64,000 bases of DNA from Chitinophaga nivalis (GTDB lineage: Bacteria > Bacteroidota > Bacteroidia > Chitinophagales > Chitinophagaceae). The translations under genes were made by a program, and so were the position numbers. The notes below the pieces were generated by a model. That model was not told the DNA's origin, did not search any database, and saw only the letters and a list, made by a program, of their open reading frames with translations. Location of the stretch: the NCBI RefSeq assembly GCF_025989125.1, contig NZ_JAPDNR010000001.1, positions 4,198,301-4,262,300 of the forward strand. The letters run 5' to 3'. Within the stretch, counting starts at the first letter, position 1, and every line of letters starts with the position of its first letter. Positions 51,883 to 60,355 of this stretch are shown in pieces.

Positions 51883-52644
51883 TTACATCATCCTGTTATT
51901 CACCGCCTGCGCTAACGCATCCGCAATACTCCCCACTTCTAACCGCTCAAATATCTTCCGGCGATAATATTTCACTGTATCCGGCACTACAAATATCTTT
52001 TCCGCAATCTGGTTGATGGAAAGTCCCTGGGCATACATGCGTAATACTTCCAGTTCCCTGTCTGTAAGTACAGGTTTGCCATTTTTGCTCCATTTCTTTG
52101 TTTGCAGGTTTAGCTGCCAGATGTCGTTACTACCTTGCTTGAATATACGAACATTGCCGGGGTATTGCTGGGAAGAGAGCGATACCAGACACATAGATTT
52201 CCAGATTTTTCCTTCGGTTGTCAGGAAGAGGGGGGTGAGCCGGTGGTTGACCAGTATTTGCTTTCCTGCTTTGGTAACCAGTTGAAAGTCGTAAGAGATG
52301 CTGTACTGCTTCTTTTCGGGCTCGGGTAGCTGTGCATAAAAATCAAACCCGGCATCATTGATCGTGGAAAGCATTTCCAGGTCCTGGGGTGGCACATGCT
52401 GGAAGTAAAACTCATAACCCAGCTGCATCACTTCATCGGCCGTATGGCCACAAAGGAATAGCGGATTGTCCGAAACGTATTCAAATGACATATTCGAATA
52501 ATCTATTATATAGATACTCTCGTAAGAAAGCCGTGCAAACGCCTTCACTACATCCAGATAGTGCTGCCCGCTGAGATCATTGTCAGTGATGTTATCTGGT
52601 CTGTTCTTTGTCAGCAGGGCATGGCCGGGCCTATTTTTCATCAT
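51883..52644 (-). CDS. LuxR-family regulator with PAS domain
   Basis: A 253-residue regulator. Residues about 40-160 look like a PAS fold (YESIYIIDYSNMSFEYVSDNPLFLCGHTADEVMQLGYEFYFQHVPPQDLEML), and the C-terminal LuxR helix-turn-helix is at about 190-253 (LTDRELEVLRMYAQGLSINQIAEKIFVVPDTVKYYRRKIFERLEVGSIADAL). There is no receiver domain, so the PAS part probably senses the signal directly. The start is the first of two adjacent methionines at 52644. The region before it carries a perfect palindrome shared with a divergent gene pair, which could be its operator. Confidence 0.88.
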   Translation of the reverse strand: MMKNRPGHALLTKNRPDNITDNDLSGQHYLDVVKAFARLSYESIYIIDYSNMSFEYVSDNPLFLCGHTADEVMQLGYEFYFQHVPPQDLEMLSTINDAGFDFYAQLPEPEKKQYSISYDFQLVTKAGKQILVNHRLTPLFLTTEGKIWKSMCLVSLSSQQYPGNVRIFKQGSNDIWQLNLQTKKWSKNGKPVLTDRELEVLRMYAQGLSINQIAEKIFVVPDTVKYYRRKIFERLEVGSIADALAQAVNNRMM

Positions 52645-52667
52645 AAGTATTAAAATCGCTATAAATT

Positions 52668-52681
52668 TACACTCAAGTGTA
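52668..52681. promoter_or_regulatory. Palindrome between the PAS-LuxR gene and the DUF3667 operon
   Basis: TACACTCAAGTGTA is a 14-base inverted repeat whose two arms each contain TACACT. The minus-strand half TACACTTG is close to a -7 element for the LuxR gene. It lies midway between the divergent genes and is a candidate operator. Confidence 0.5.
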
Positions 52682-52727
52682 GAGGTTTGCAAGCAAAAAG
52701 TCTGGATTTTTGGTGGAAATCCAGATT

Positions 52728-52970
52728 ATGAACCTATCAAGTATTGACACTAAGGAGCTGCTAAAAAGAAAAAGCCGTATTCAGGGAATACTGGCAGCAT
52801 TCCAGTTACTGTGCGTGATAATGATCGTTTGTGTGCTGATGATTAAAGAAAAGAAGGTAGTGTATATCGCCCCGGTGCTGCCATTGTCGCTGGTCTTTTT
52901 ACCTCTATTTCAACAGCTGAAAGCTATTAAGAAAGAGCTGCAATCCCGTGCAGCAACTTCCGCTAAATAA
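52728..52970 (+). CDS. Small two-helix membrane protein, unknown function
   Basis: An 80-residue protein with two hydrophobic helices (about 20-40 and 46-62) separated by a KEKK turn, and a charged C-terminal tail. The ATG at 52728 is preferred to a TTG six codons upstream. GATTTTTG at 52703-52710 is a -7-like element with one mismatch. It ends nine bases before the DUF3667 gene, so they are likely co-transcribed. I recognise no family. A role as a partner in the membrane is inference. Confidence 0.65.
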   Translation: MNLSSIDTKELLKRKSRIQGILAAFQLLCVIMIVCVLMIKEKKVVYIAPVLPLSLVFLPLFQQLKAIKKELQSRAATSAK

Positions 52971-52979
52971 TTTTTTACT

Positions 52980-53690
52980 ATGAATTGCAAATCATGTAAC
53001 GCGGCTGTTGCTGATAAGTATTGTGGACACTGCGGCAATCCGATAGCATTGAAGCGGGTGGATAGCCATTATATCATTCATGAGGTGCAGCACGTGCTGC
53101 ATTTTGAGAAGGGAATATTGTATACAATCAAGGAGCTGTTGATACGCCCCGGCGTAAATATCAGGAGGTTCCTTACGGAAGACAGGAGCCGGCTGGTGAA
53201 ACCGGTCATTTTCCTTATCATATGTTCGCTGCTGTATACGCTGATTACCCATTTCTTTCATATCGAGAAAGACCATTACGTAAGCGAGTCTATACGGTAC
53301 GAAACCTTTGCAGCCCTCACCACATGGATAGAAGGGCATTATGGCTATGCCAATATCATCATGGGCCTTTTTATCGGCGCGTGGTTGAAATTGTTTATGC
53401 GCAAAAGCGCGTACAATTATTATGAGGTACTGATCATGTTATGTTTCGTGATTGGTACGGGGATGTTGATATATGCATTGTTTGCACTGGTGCAGGGAAT
53501 CAGCGGGAAAAATATGAAGCTGGTATCGGAAGTGGTATCGCTGTTATACAGTATGTGGGCCATTGGTCAGATATTGGGTGGAAGGAAGATAAAGGGATAT
53601 GTTCTGTCCCTGGTGGGTTATATATTAGGCATGGGATCGTTCTGGTTGGCAGTAGAATTGTTGGCCTGGATAATAGATCGGTTCAAATGA
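52980..53690 (+). CDS. DUF3667-family membrane protein
   Basis: A 236-residue protein with a short N-terminal zinc ribbon (CKSCNAAVADKYCGHCG, residues 3-19, four Cys) and a membrane domain with four or five hydrophobic helices. The segment LHFEKGILYTIKELLIRPGVNIRRFLTEDRSRLVKPVIFLIICSLLY is the hallmark of DUF3667, a family widespread in Bacteroidota with no known function. It follows the small membrane protein after nine bases. A terminator hairpin lies 55 bases after its stop. Confidence 0.85.
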   Translation: MNCKSCNAAVADKYCGHCGNPIALKRVDSHYIIHEVQHVLHFEKGILYTIKELLIRPGVNIRRFLTEDRSRLVKPVIFLIICSLLYTLITHFFHIEKDHYVSESIRYETFAALTTWIEGHYGYANIIMGLFIGAWLKLFMRKSAYNYYEVLIMLCFVIGTGMLIYALFALVQGISGKNMKLVSEVVSLLYSMWAIGQILGGRKIKGYVLSLVGYILGMGSFWLAVELLAWIIDRFK

Positions 53691-53744
53691 TTAAGTATGG
53701 CGCAGTCATGCCGGCCACTATTTTGTACTGTAAGGTTCACGAAG

Positions 53745-53773
53745 AAAAAGCTAATCGAAGGATTAGCTTTTTT
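53745..53773 (+). terminator. Terminator after the DUF3667 gene
   Basis: AAAAAGCTAATC (53745-53756) pairs with GATTAGCTTTTT (53761-53772) around a four-base loop, with further T after it. On the minus strand the A tract gives a T-run that may serve the convergent gene. Confidence 0.8.
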
Positions 53774-53784
53774 GTTTAACGGTA

Positions 53785-54285
53785 TCAGGATTCGAAGGAA
53801 GGGCTGGCCTGGTTCGATTCATTGGAGGCTCGGGGATATGTGCATAGTAATTTCATAAAATTCACAATACTTACTTCAAAAACCTTCCTAAGCTCATCAA
53901 AATTCAACCTTTGTTCAAAGTTTTCATTGGCGATATTATCTATATCTACTACTTTGAACTCAATATTATCAAACCCGGTTCCAAAAATAATTTCTTGATT
54001 AACTGTATAATTCTTCTTATCGTTGGCTAGTAATATAATGCTTAAAGTTATATCATTAGGCCGCTGTCCATTCGTTTCTTCTATGTCCTCTTTGAATGTA
54101 TATGATATAGAAAACGTACATACTTCTTTTTTGCCTCCTTCAAGCGAATGAAGTATAAAGCTGTTTTTTTTTCCATAAACTACCTCTTTCTTTACCAATA
54201 TATCAATACTTGTTTTAAGTAAACAAGTATTGATATGGTTGTCTATTCGTAAAATTTCATTACTTATGAATGATTTTAAATTCAT
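53785..54285 (-). CDS. Protein of unknown function in an AT-rich stretch
   Basis: A 166-residue soluble protein that I do not recognise. It is rich in Asn, Ile and Lys, without signal peptide or membrane segments. Its first half shows alternating strands (CTFSISYTFKEDIEET), and the C-terminal part is helical with several Asn. Low GC content, codon choice and lack of family likeness suggest a gene acquired by transfer or a fast-evolving hypothetical, possibly a small toxin-antitoxin or immunity-like protein. That last idea has no sequence support beyond composition. Confidence 0.55.
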   Translation of the reverse strand: MNLKSFISNEILRIDNHINTCLLKTSIDILVKKEVVYGKKNSFILHSLEGGKKEVCTFSISYTFKEDIEETNGQRPNDITLSIILLANDKKNYTVNQEIIFGTGFDNIEFKVVDIDNIANENFEQRLNFDELRKVFEVSIVNFMKLLCTYPRASNESNQASPSFES

Positions 54286-54493
54286 TGGATTTTATTTATA
54301 GTTTGCAGCTTTGGAAAGCAGCTACACTAAGTGGATGCGAAGATAATACTGAAAAACGTCATAAATAAAAAAAAGGAATTGCGCAAAAAAAACAAAGGTT
54401 ACAGCATCCCAGATTGTGTTTGCGGTCAGGCAAGCCGGGAACGGAAAGCCTCCATATTACAAATACCCTGTCAGTGGTTCATTTTAATCTTCA
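54286..54493. other. AT-rich spacer with no supported gene
   Basis: An open frame starts at 54331 on the plus strand but runs into the SDR gene on the other strand and has low-complexity content. I see no motif. No terminator hairpin is evident at the convergent ends. Confidence 0.35.
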
Positions 54494-55231
54494 TTACCAA
54501 GGTATTTCTCCTGTTTCAGGATTATTTTCCTCACTGAAAAACTTTCCTGTAGGACCATCATTGTCAATTAGCGCATATTTTACGATCCGTTTTCCGGCAT
54601 CATTAACAGATCCGGGTCCACGATGTCCATTGAAATCTGTTTTGGTATATCCCGGGCAAACGGCATTTATTTTGAAGTTGGTATTTTTAAATTCGTATGC
54701 CAAAACAACCGTGTACATATTCAAGGCTGATTTTGAAGAAAGATATACAACGCCTTTGTAATCGTAGTATTTATAGGTAGGATCGCTGTGCAGGGTAATG
54801 GAGCCCTGACTTGAACTTACATTTACAATACGAGGTGCTGACGACTGTTTCAATAAATCAATGAATGCCTGTGTAACCCGCACCACGCCGTAAACATTGG
54901 CATCATAAACTGCTTTAAACTGGTCAATAGTTGAGTCAAGTGTTGTTTGTGGGTGACCGCCATAAATACCCGCATTATTTACAAGGATGTCCAACACGTT
55001 GGTTTTTTTACCTATTTCTTTACGGGCTTTCATGACTGATTCGTCATCTGTAATATCAAGCTGAATAACTTCTACATTGTTTAATCCCTTCGCTTTTAAT
55101 TGACCAACAGCTTCAACACCATTTTCTACATTACGACTGCCGAGGTAAACATAAATTCCTTTTTGAGCAAGTTGCTGTGCAATTTCAAAGCCAATGCTTT
55201 TGTTAGCTCCTGTTACTAATGCAAATTTCAT
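54494..55231 (-). CDS. Short-chain dehydrogenase/reductase
   Basis: A 245-residue SDR of the carbonyl-reductase-like classical type. The cofactor motif is TGANKSIG at residues 7-14, followed by LGSRNVENGVEAVGQL. The NNAG motif is intact in ILVNNAGIYG, and the active-site serine and YLSSK appear in IVNVSSSQGS and VYLSSKSAL. The ATG at 55231 is supported by the SDR N-terminus (MKFALVTGAN). It is 62 bases downstream of an AraC regulator on the same strand, likely its regulator. Substrate unknown. It sits in the AT-rich stretch. Confidence 0.9.
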   Translation of the reverse strand: MKFALVTGANKSIGFEIAQQLAQKGIYVYLGSRNVENGVEAVGQLKAKGLNNVEVIQLDITDDESVMKARKEIGKKTNVLDILVNNAGIYGGHPQTTLDSTIDQFKAVYDANVYGVVRVTQAFIDLLKQSSAPRIVNVSSSQGSITLHSDPTYKYYDYKGVVYLSSKSALNMYTVVLAYEFKNTNFKINAVCPGYTKTDFNGHRGPGSVNDAGKRIVKYALIDNDGPTGKFFSEENNPETGEIPW

Positions 55232-55293
55232 TTCTATGAATTTTATAAGGCAAAAGTAGCGGGGCAAAAAATAGGGGAAATGGACAATTCAAC

Positions 55294-56166
55294 TTATTTC
55301 CCCGACAAATCTTGCCTGGGCAGAAAATCACTTGCACTTTTTCCCGTACTTTTTTTGAAGAGCCTTGAAAAATAATCAGGGTCATTAAAACCTAATTCAT
55401 AAGCCAATTCTTTGATAGAAATATTAGAATAACGCAACTTCCTCTGAGCTTCCGCTATCAAACGGTTAACAAAATAATCTTTTGGCGATATTCCGGCATA
55501 TTCCTTTACAATCCGATATAAACTGTTTGTAGATAAAGCTAATTTTTCTGCAATGGCATTGATAGAAGGTTGCTCCGTAAGGTACGTTTCCACGACTAAC
55601 TTGAACTCGATAAACTTTGAAAGATTGGTGTTTACGATATTGACGGGTGCTGTGTTTTTGAAATAAGCGCTGTTTAATTCTGATAGCAATGAGTTCAGAT
55701 AAGCTAATATTATTTCAGTGTCGGTCTCATATTTATCTAAGTGAAGTATCTGATTTAAAATTCCAAAAACTTTTATTACTCTTTCTTTTGCAGCACTGTC
55801 GAGCACTATGATTGGTGTGTTTAAAGGGTTGACCAAAAAAGAAAATTGCTGTGGCAACAAGGCCAATGTACTTTCATCAAACAGCAGCTTGAAATATTTA
55901 AGACTATCTGTTTTCGTGGGGGGCGTAAAAATTTGATTGGGCATTGCAAAAAGCAAGTGCCCGTCGGTAAGTGTAAAGTCTTGTAGGTCTAAATTGTATG
56001 TAATTGAACCGCTTTCAATTAATACAATAAAATAAGAAGATAATCTGCGAGGTTGCAGCAGCTTTTTTTGATGATCAACTGAAAGATAAGGATTGTCGTT
56101 TGAGCGGATCTTTATTCCAAACTCATCATGCTGTGAGGCCTCATGTTTTCCTTTTGGTTCTTTCAT
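55294..56166 (-). CDS. AraC-family transcriptional regulator
   Basis: A 290-residue regulator. The N-terminal cupin-like sensing domain spans about 25-140 (SYFIVLIESGSITYNLDLQDFTLTDGHLLFAMPNQIFTP). The HTH_18 pair covers about 190-285, with PSINAIAEKLALSTNSLYRIVKEYAGISPKDYFV and SIKELAYELGFNDPDYFSRLFKKSTGKSASDFL. It is the first gene of a leftward unit with the SDR gene, the usual layout of an AraC activator and its target. Codon use is lower in GC than the flanking two-component genes. Confidence 0.92.
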   Translation of the reverse strand: MKEPKGKHEASQHDEFGIKIRSNDNPYLSVDHQKKLLQPRRLSSYFIVLIESGSITYNLDLQDFTLTDGHLLFAMPNQIFTPPTKTDSLKYFKLLFDESTLALLPQQFSFLVNPLNTPIIVLDSAAKERVIKVFGILNQILHLDKYETDTEIILAYLNSLLSELNSAYFKNTAPVNIVNTNLSKFIEFKLVVETYLTEQPSINAIAEKLALSTNSLYRIVKEYAGISPKDYFVNRLIAEAQRKLRYSNISIKELAYELGFNDPDYFSRLFKKSTGKSASDFLPRQDLSGK

Positions 56167-56300
56167 GTTTGCTGGTTAAAGGTGAAGGTATATTAAATAT
56201 ATGAAAAATATATGTATATCGGCCCCTTCCATGTACCAGGTACTTTCTAAATAATAAATTCACAGTATCAGCATGTACGCAAGGGCCTTATCAGGAAGCA

Positions 56301-56990
56301 TCAACCACTCCCCAACAAAAAACGAAACCCAACGCCTCTGATACTTTCAATTTTTATGGCAGGATCTTCGGCCAGGTATTTTCTGAGCCTGCTGACAAAG
56401 ACGTCCATACTTCTTCCCTTAAAAAAATCAGCTTCTTCCCAAAGCTCGTCCAGGATCGAAGTTCTTTTAATTAGCTGGCCTTTGTTCAGGTAGAGATAGT
56501 GGAGCAGTTGGGCCTCTTTTTCGGTGAGCACTCTTTCTGTGGTAGGAGAGCGGAGCAGCAGGTTTTTGGGATCAAAATGGTAGACGCCAATGGGGAGTAT
56601 ATCGCTTGCAGGGGCATCCTGGTTTTTGGTGCGTTTGAGGATGTTCCGGATTCTTTGGATCAGTTCATCGGCATCAAAAGGCTTCACGATATAGTCGTCG
56701 GCCCCAAGCTTTAGCCCTTTCATAATGTCTGCTTTCATTTTTCTCGCAGTCACAAACAGGAAAGGGGTTTGGGGATACTGGATGCTGATTTTTTCCGCCA
56801 GGACAAAGCCGTCTTCAAGCGGCATCATGACGTCTATCACGATAATGTCATAGGTGCTGGTTTTAAGTTCGTTTCTGGCTTCCACACCATTAAAAACCCG
56901 TTTGGCCACCAGGCCATTCATTTCCATGTATTGTTGGAGCAACTGTCCTAAATCAACATCGTCTTCTACTATTAAAACCTTAATTTCCAT
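56301..56990 (-). CDS. OmpR-family response regulator
   Basis: A 229-residue response regulator. The receiver domain has Asp10/Asp11, the phospho-acceptor Asp53 (VIDVMMP) and Lys103 (VKPF). The winged-helix output domain (about 135-228) has the OmpR pattern with LTEKEAQLLHYLYLNKGQLIKRTSILDELW and SMDVFVSRLRKYL. Its start overlaps the kinase stop by 11 bases (56980-56990), so translation is coupled. With the kinase it forms a two-component system directly divergent from the small secreted protein and aspartyl protease genes. Those are likely among its targets. Confidence 0.95.
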   Translation of the reverse strand: MEIKVLIVEDDVDLGQLLQQYMEMNGLVAKRVFNGVEARNELKTSTYDIIVIDVMMPLEDGFVLAEKISIQYPQTPFLFVTARKMKADIMKGLKLGADDYIVKPFDADELIQRIRNILKRTKNQDAPASDILPIGVYHFDPKNLLLRSPTTERVLTEKEAQLLHYLYLNKGQLIKRTSILDELWEEADFFKGRSMDVFVSRLRKYLAEDPAIKIESIRGVGFRFLLGSG

Positions 56991-58350
56991 GGATCGGTAG
57001 TTTTATGGTGAACAGGCACCCTTCTCCAACGCTGCTTTTAACCGTTATGGTTCCACCTATTTGGGTTGCAGCCTGCCTGCATAAATATAAGCCTATCCCC
57101 AGGCCTTTGGCAGAATGGATATTCTTTTCGGGAATCCGATAGAATTTGTCGAAAATGTGGGGCAGATAGGTAGGATCTATTCCCGGGCCCTGATCTGCTA
57201 CTTCTATGAAGTAGGCGTTGTTGACAACATAGGATTTTATGCTGATCGGCGAGTCGGGACCGGCATATTTTGTTGCATTCTCAATAAGGTTGTTCAATAT
57301 CTTGTCCAGGGCCGCTGTATTGGATTTGAGCCATACCGGCTTTTTTTCTATAGCCACCTGCAAAGGATGGATTGGCTCGCTGGTGTATTGATATAAATAG
57401 TCTGTTATGTTGATGGTTTGAAGGGGGAGCTGAAGTTGGCCTGCTATCGAACTGTCTAAAACGCTGTCCACCAAATGTTGTATTTTATCGTATTGCCTGG
57501 CCAGTGTTTGTAGCAGTTCTTTTCTTTTGTCGGGCGCTGCATCAATCTCTGCTCTCTCCAGGGTCTTGAGTATGAGCTTAACCGACGCCAACGGTGTTTT
57601 TAGTTCATGTGTTATATTATTGGCGAAGTCTGTTTTCATTTCGGAGATTTTCCGCTCCCTGATGGCCAGCTTAAAAATCCTATAAAACAGAAATATTACG
57701 CCTGCCATTAATCCGAATGCAGAGAAGAAGATTAATGCCATCCGCTTCAGGATTTCGGAGGTCCAATGCGTGATATCAAGATATTGGTTATAGCTGATCT
57801 TTAATAGGATGTCGTCATTGCTCCCTGCTTTTGCTTCCTGTTTGCGGGTGGTGTTGCTGACGGTACTGGCAATAATGTCCTCCTTTGAAGCCTCGAAGCT
57901 ATCCCCGAAAAAAACAAGCGGCTTCGAATCCGCTGACAACAAAGTATCCTGCCTGTTGGCAATAGTTACTACGATTTCATTAAACGCCAGTTTGTATTTC
58001 ATGCGGCGTAGGATGGGAACCGCTTTTAGTTTTTTTTGAACAAAAGGATCAAGCACCTTTTTGGCTGAATCTATACTGTGTTTAAATGACTGTAGAAACG
58101 CCTCTTTGGTAATTGCCTTGTCCAGATATTGCCAGGTCAGTTGTTTGAGCAGTTCTATTTCCTGGGTTGCTGCCGTCTCCAGTTCCTTGCTGGTCCTGAC
58201 TGCATCAATCGCCCGTTGGACTTCGGCATGGTATTTTTCTTTGGTGAGCTCGTACGTGTTTTTTACGAGATAGTATTGAATAAAGGAAAGTGCTCCAATA
58301 ACCAGTATGCAGCAAATACGGAGTATGTTTATTTTTCGATTTGCGTTCAT
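56980..58350 (-). CDS. Membrane sensor histidine kinase
   Basis: A 456-residue kinase with TM1 (about 8-28) and TM2 (about 204-226) and a long periplasmic domain between them that has no named fold. The cytoplasmic part has a short linker, the H-box with His248 (FANNITHELKTPLASVKLI), the N-box with LNNLIENATKY, and the G-boxes DQGPGI and GLGIGLYLC. It is transcribed first in the operon with the OmpR regulator. TATATTTG on the minus strand (58365-58358) lies just before the start codon. Confidence 0.95.
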   Translation of the reverse strand: MNANRKINILRICCILVIGALSFIQYYLVKNTYELTKEKYHAEVQRAIDAVRTSKELETAATQEIELLKQLTWQYLDKAITKEAFLQSFKHSIDSAKKVLDPFVQKKLKAVPILRRMKYKLAFNEIVVTIANRQDTLLSADSKPLVFFGDSFEASKEDIIASTVSNTTRKQEAKAGSNDDILLKISYNQYLDITHWTSEILKRMALIFFSAFGLMAGVIFLFYRIFKLAIRERKISEMKTDFANNITHELKTPLASVKLILKTLERAEIDAAPDKRKELLQTLARQYDKIQHLVDSVLDSSIAGQLQLPLQTINITDYLYQYTSEPIHPLQVAIEKKPVWLKSNTAALDKILNNLIENATKYAGPDSPISIKSYVVNNAYFIEVADQGPGIDPTYLPHIFDKFYRIPEKNIHSAKGLGIGLYLCRQAATQIGGTITVKSSVGEGCLFTIKLPIHGN

Positions 58351-58357
58351 CGTGATT

Positions 58358-58365
58358 CAAATATA
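58358..58365 (-). promoter_or_regulatory. -7 element TATATTTG for the two-component operon
   Basis: Exact TAnnTTTG match on the minus strand, eight bases before the kinase ATG. This would give an mRNA with almost no leader. Confidence 0.4.
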
Positions 58366-58483
58366 GTTGATAGACTGATATCTATCCTATTGTTTATGTG
58401 CATTAACGCTTTATTAACCCTTCGTTGACCGCCTGTCTCTCCATTGTTTATCACTTTTGTTTGCGAATTAAATACATAAAAAA

Positions 58484-58855
58484 ATGAAAAATCTACTGCT
58501 TACGACAATGGCGTTATTGATGACAATGATTGTTTTTGCCCAAAAGCAAGCCATAACACAAAAAGTGACATCAAGTAATGCAACCATTACAACTACCCCA
58601 AAAATCCTTTCCCTGGTGGCCGGTTTTGATGCAGAAAAAGAAAAGGAAATAAAGGTGTTGATCGGAAAGAGGCTGGGTAATCCATCAGAAAACGAAAAGG
58701 GCTATTGTTCATGGAATGCGGAAAGCTCCTACAAGGTTGTACTGAGAGCGCAAAAACTAACCATCGATATCGACAAGACAAAGCTGACAGCTGCCAGGAT
58801 AAAAATATTTGAACAGCTGCAGCATGAGTTACTGCATATACTTAATAATGGTTGA
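58484..58855 (+). CDS. Small secreted protein of unknown function
   Basis: A 123-residue protein with a cleavable signal peptide (about 1-19, ending in VFAQ). The mature part of about 100 residues has a helical region (FDAEKEKEIKVLIGKRLG), a strand-rich middle and a C-terminal helix (KIFEQLQHELLHIL). I recognise no family. It is 18 bases before the secreted aspartyl protease gene and thus co-transcribed. It could be an inhibitor, propeptide-like chaperone or partner of that protease, which is inference from position. The divergent two-component system may regulate both. Confidence 0.75.
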   Translation: MKNLLLTTMALLMTMIVFAQKQAITQKVTSSNATITTTPKILSLVAGFDAEKEKEIKVLIGKRLGNPSENEKGYCSWNAESSYKVVLRAQKLTIDIDKTKLTAARIKIFEQLQHELLHILNNG

Positions 58856-58873
58856 ACTTTTAATACGAAATAA

Positions 58874-60085
58874 ATGAAAAGCAAACAGCTGTTGATCCTG
58901 GTATTGATCATGTGTGGCCAAAATGTATGGGCTCAAAAAAGAATGCCCATGATAAGGGCCAATAGCGATCAGGTAAGGGTAGTAGAGAGTAGCATTACGC
59001 AAAATAACATATGGAAAATATCGCCGCGGCAAAAACCGGACGTAATGGTAGCCAATCCATTTACAGGCACGCAGCAGGTGACATTCTATACCGACATCGA
59101 TTCCATTTCCTTCAAGGTAAAGCCAAACAGCAACTATGATTTCATCATATTGCTGAATGGCACCGATACGGCTTATACCCGGATCAGTACCTGGCAGGAT
59201 GCGGTACCCACTTATGAACCCTGGCTCTATTACGAAAGCACCGGCGCAAAGCATATACTGGGTATAGATACCATTCCTTTTGTACTTGGGAAGGACAACA
59301 GGATTCATTTTAAAGGAACTGTCAATAAAAGCGATACATTGGATTTTATATTTGATACCGGAGCGAATGCCTGCGTTATCAAGTCGTCGATCGTGGGTAA
59401 AAAGGTGGAGCTGCATGTCAATGGCAAATCTACCAATGTGAGCTCGGACGGAAGCCGTTCGGTTGCTGTCAGCAAAGGCAACAAGATGAAAGTCGGCCCC
59501 TTGGCATTTAAGCATGTCGAGCTGACGCTGATAGATTATACGGCGGATTTCCCTTTTGATGTAGTGCTTGGCTGGACTGCTTTCAGGGATAAGGTCGTTG
59601 AAATAGATTATGAAAGGGGGATGTTGCTCATTCATGACAGCCTGCCGGAAATGATGGCAGGTTATTCGAGATTGGACATGAAGATAGATGCTATTCCTTA
59701 CGTAAAGTGTAAGCTTGCCGTAAACGGAAAAGAGATGGAGGGATGGTTCGATTTTGATACAGGATCAGACGGCAGCCTGCATATCGGATATGCTTTTGCA
59801 AAAAATAATTCGATGAAGGGGACCATGAAGGTGATTGGGAAAGCAGCCAGCAAAGGCACAGCAAATTTACCTGTCAGCTATAAATTGGTATTGTTGCCTG
59901 CACTTAAACTAGGGACATTGGAAATGTATCAGGTGCCGGTGTACATGAGCGAAGAGGAGCGGGCTAATATGGAAATCATAGGCAATAATATCTTAAAGAG
60001 ATTTAACACCATCATCGACTTCAAAGGGGGGGCTGTCTATTTAAAGCCAAACACGCTTTTCTATGCGAGTCCTTTGATTGTGTGA
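58874..60085 (+). CDS. Secreted aspartyl protease with two retropepsin-like lobes
   Basis: A 403-residue exported protein with a signal peptide (about 1-20) and an N-terminal strand-rich domain (about 30-130). Two tandem retropepsin-like domains follow. The first has FDTGANACVI with Asp161 and the ψ-loop VVLGW (Gly233). The second has FDTGSDGSLHI with Asp295 and EIIGN (Gly370). Both contain the same strand after the h-h-G motif (VVEIDYERG / NTIIDFKGG). Two Asp-Thr-Gly motifs in one chain resemble a pepsin-like bilobed enzyme, whereas retropepsins and most bacterial members dimerise. A terminator follows. Confidence 0.82.
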   Translation: MKSKQLLILVLIMCGQNVWAQKRMPMIRANSDQVRVVESSITQNNIWKISPRQKPDVMVANPFTGTQQVTFYTDIDSISFKVKPNSNYDFIILLNGTDTAYTRISTWQDAVPTYEPWLYYESTGAKHILGIDTIPFVLGKDNRIHFKGTVNKSDTLDFIFDTGANACVIKSSIVGKKVELHVNGKSTNVSSDGSRSVAVSKGNKMKVGPLAFKHVELTLIDYTADFPFDVVLGWTAFRDKVVEIDYERGMLLIHDSLPEMMAGYSRLDMKIDAIPYVKCKLAVNGKEMEGWFDFDTGSDGSLHIGYAFAKNNSMKGTMKVIGKAASKGTANLPVSYKLVLLPALKLGTLEMYQVPVYMSEEERANMEIIGNNILKRFNTIIDFKGGAVYLKPNTLFYASPLIV

Positions 60086-60173
60086 GTTGGCCCCGCTGGT
60101 TAAGATCAACGAATATCCCGGCAAAAATAAAAGGCATGGACTAAGACCTGTAAACTAATTTCGGCAGGATCAC

Positions 60174-60211
60174 AAATGAAAGAAGCGCACTTAACTGCGC
60201 TTCTTTCATTT
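60174..60211 (+). terminator. Terminator after the aspartyl protease gene
   Basis: A perfect 16-base stem (60174-60189 and 60196-60211) has a six-base loop and ends in TTT. It is likely bidirectional, serving the convergent VOC gene too. Confidence 0.8.
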
Positions 60212-60355
60212 AAATACGTTTAAGTATTTCAAACGCATTTCAAGTTATGTAAGGAAACAGATTACCCGATAACCTACGGGATTGTGTGATACCTATTGAA
60301 TAACATCCGGTGTAGTGGTGTGTTTCAGGAGGATTTTATAACAACGTACGTGCTA

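Noticed and set aside
54331..54537. 68-residue Lys-rich open frame
   Set aside because: Low complexity, and it runs into the end of the SDR gene on the other strand.
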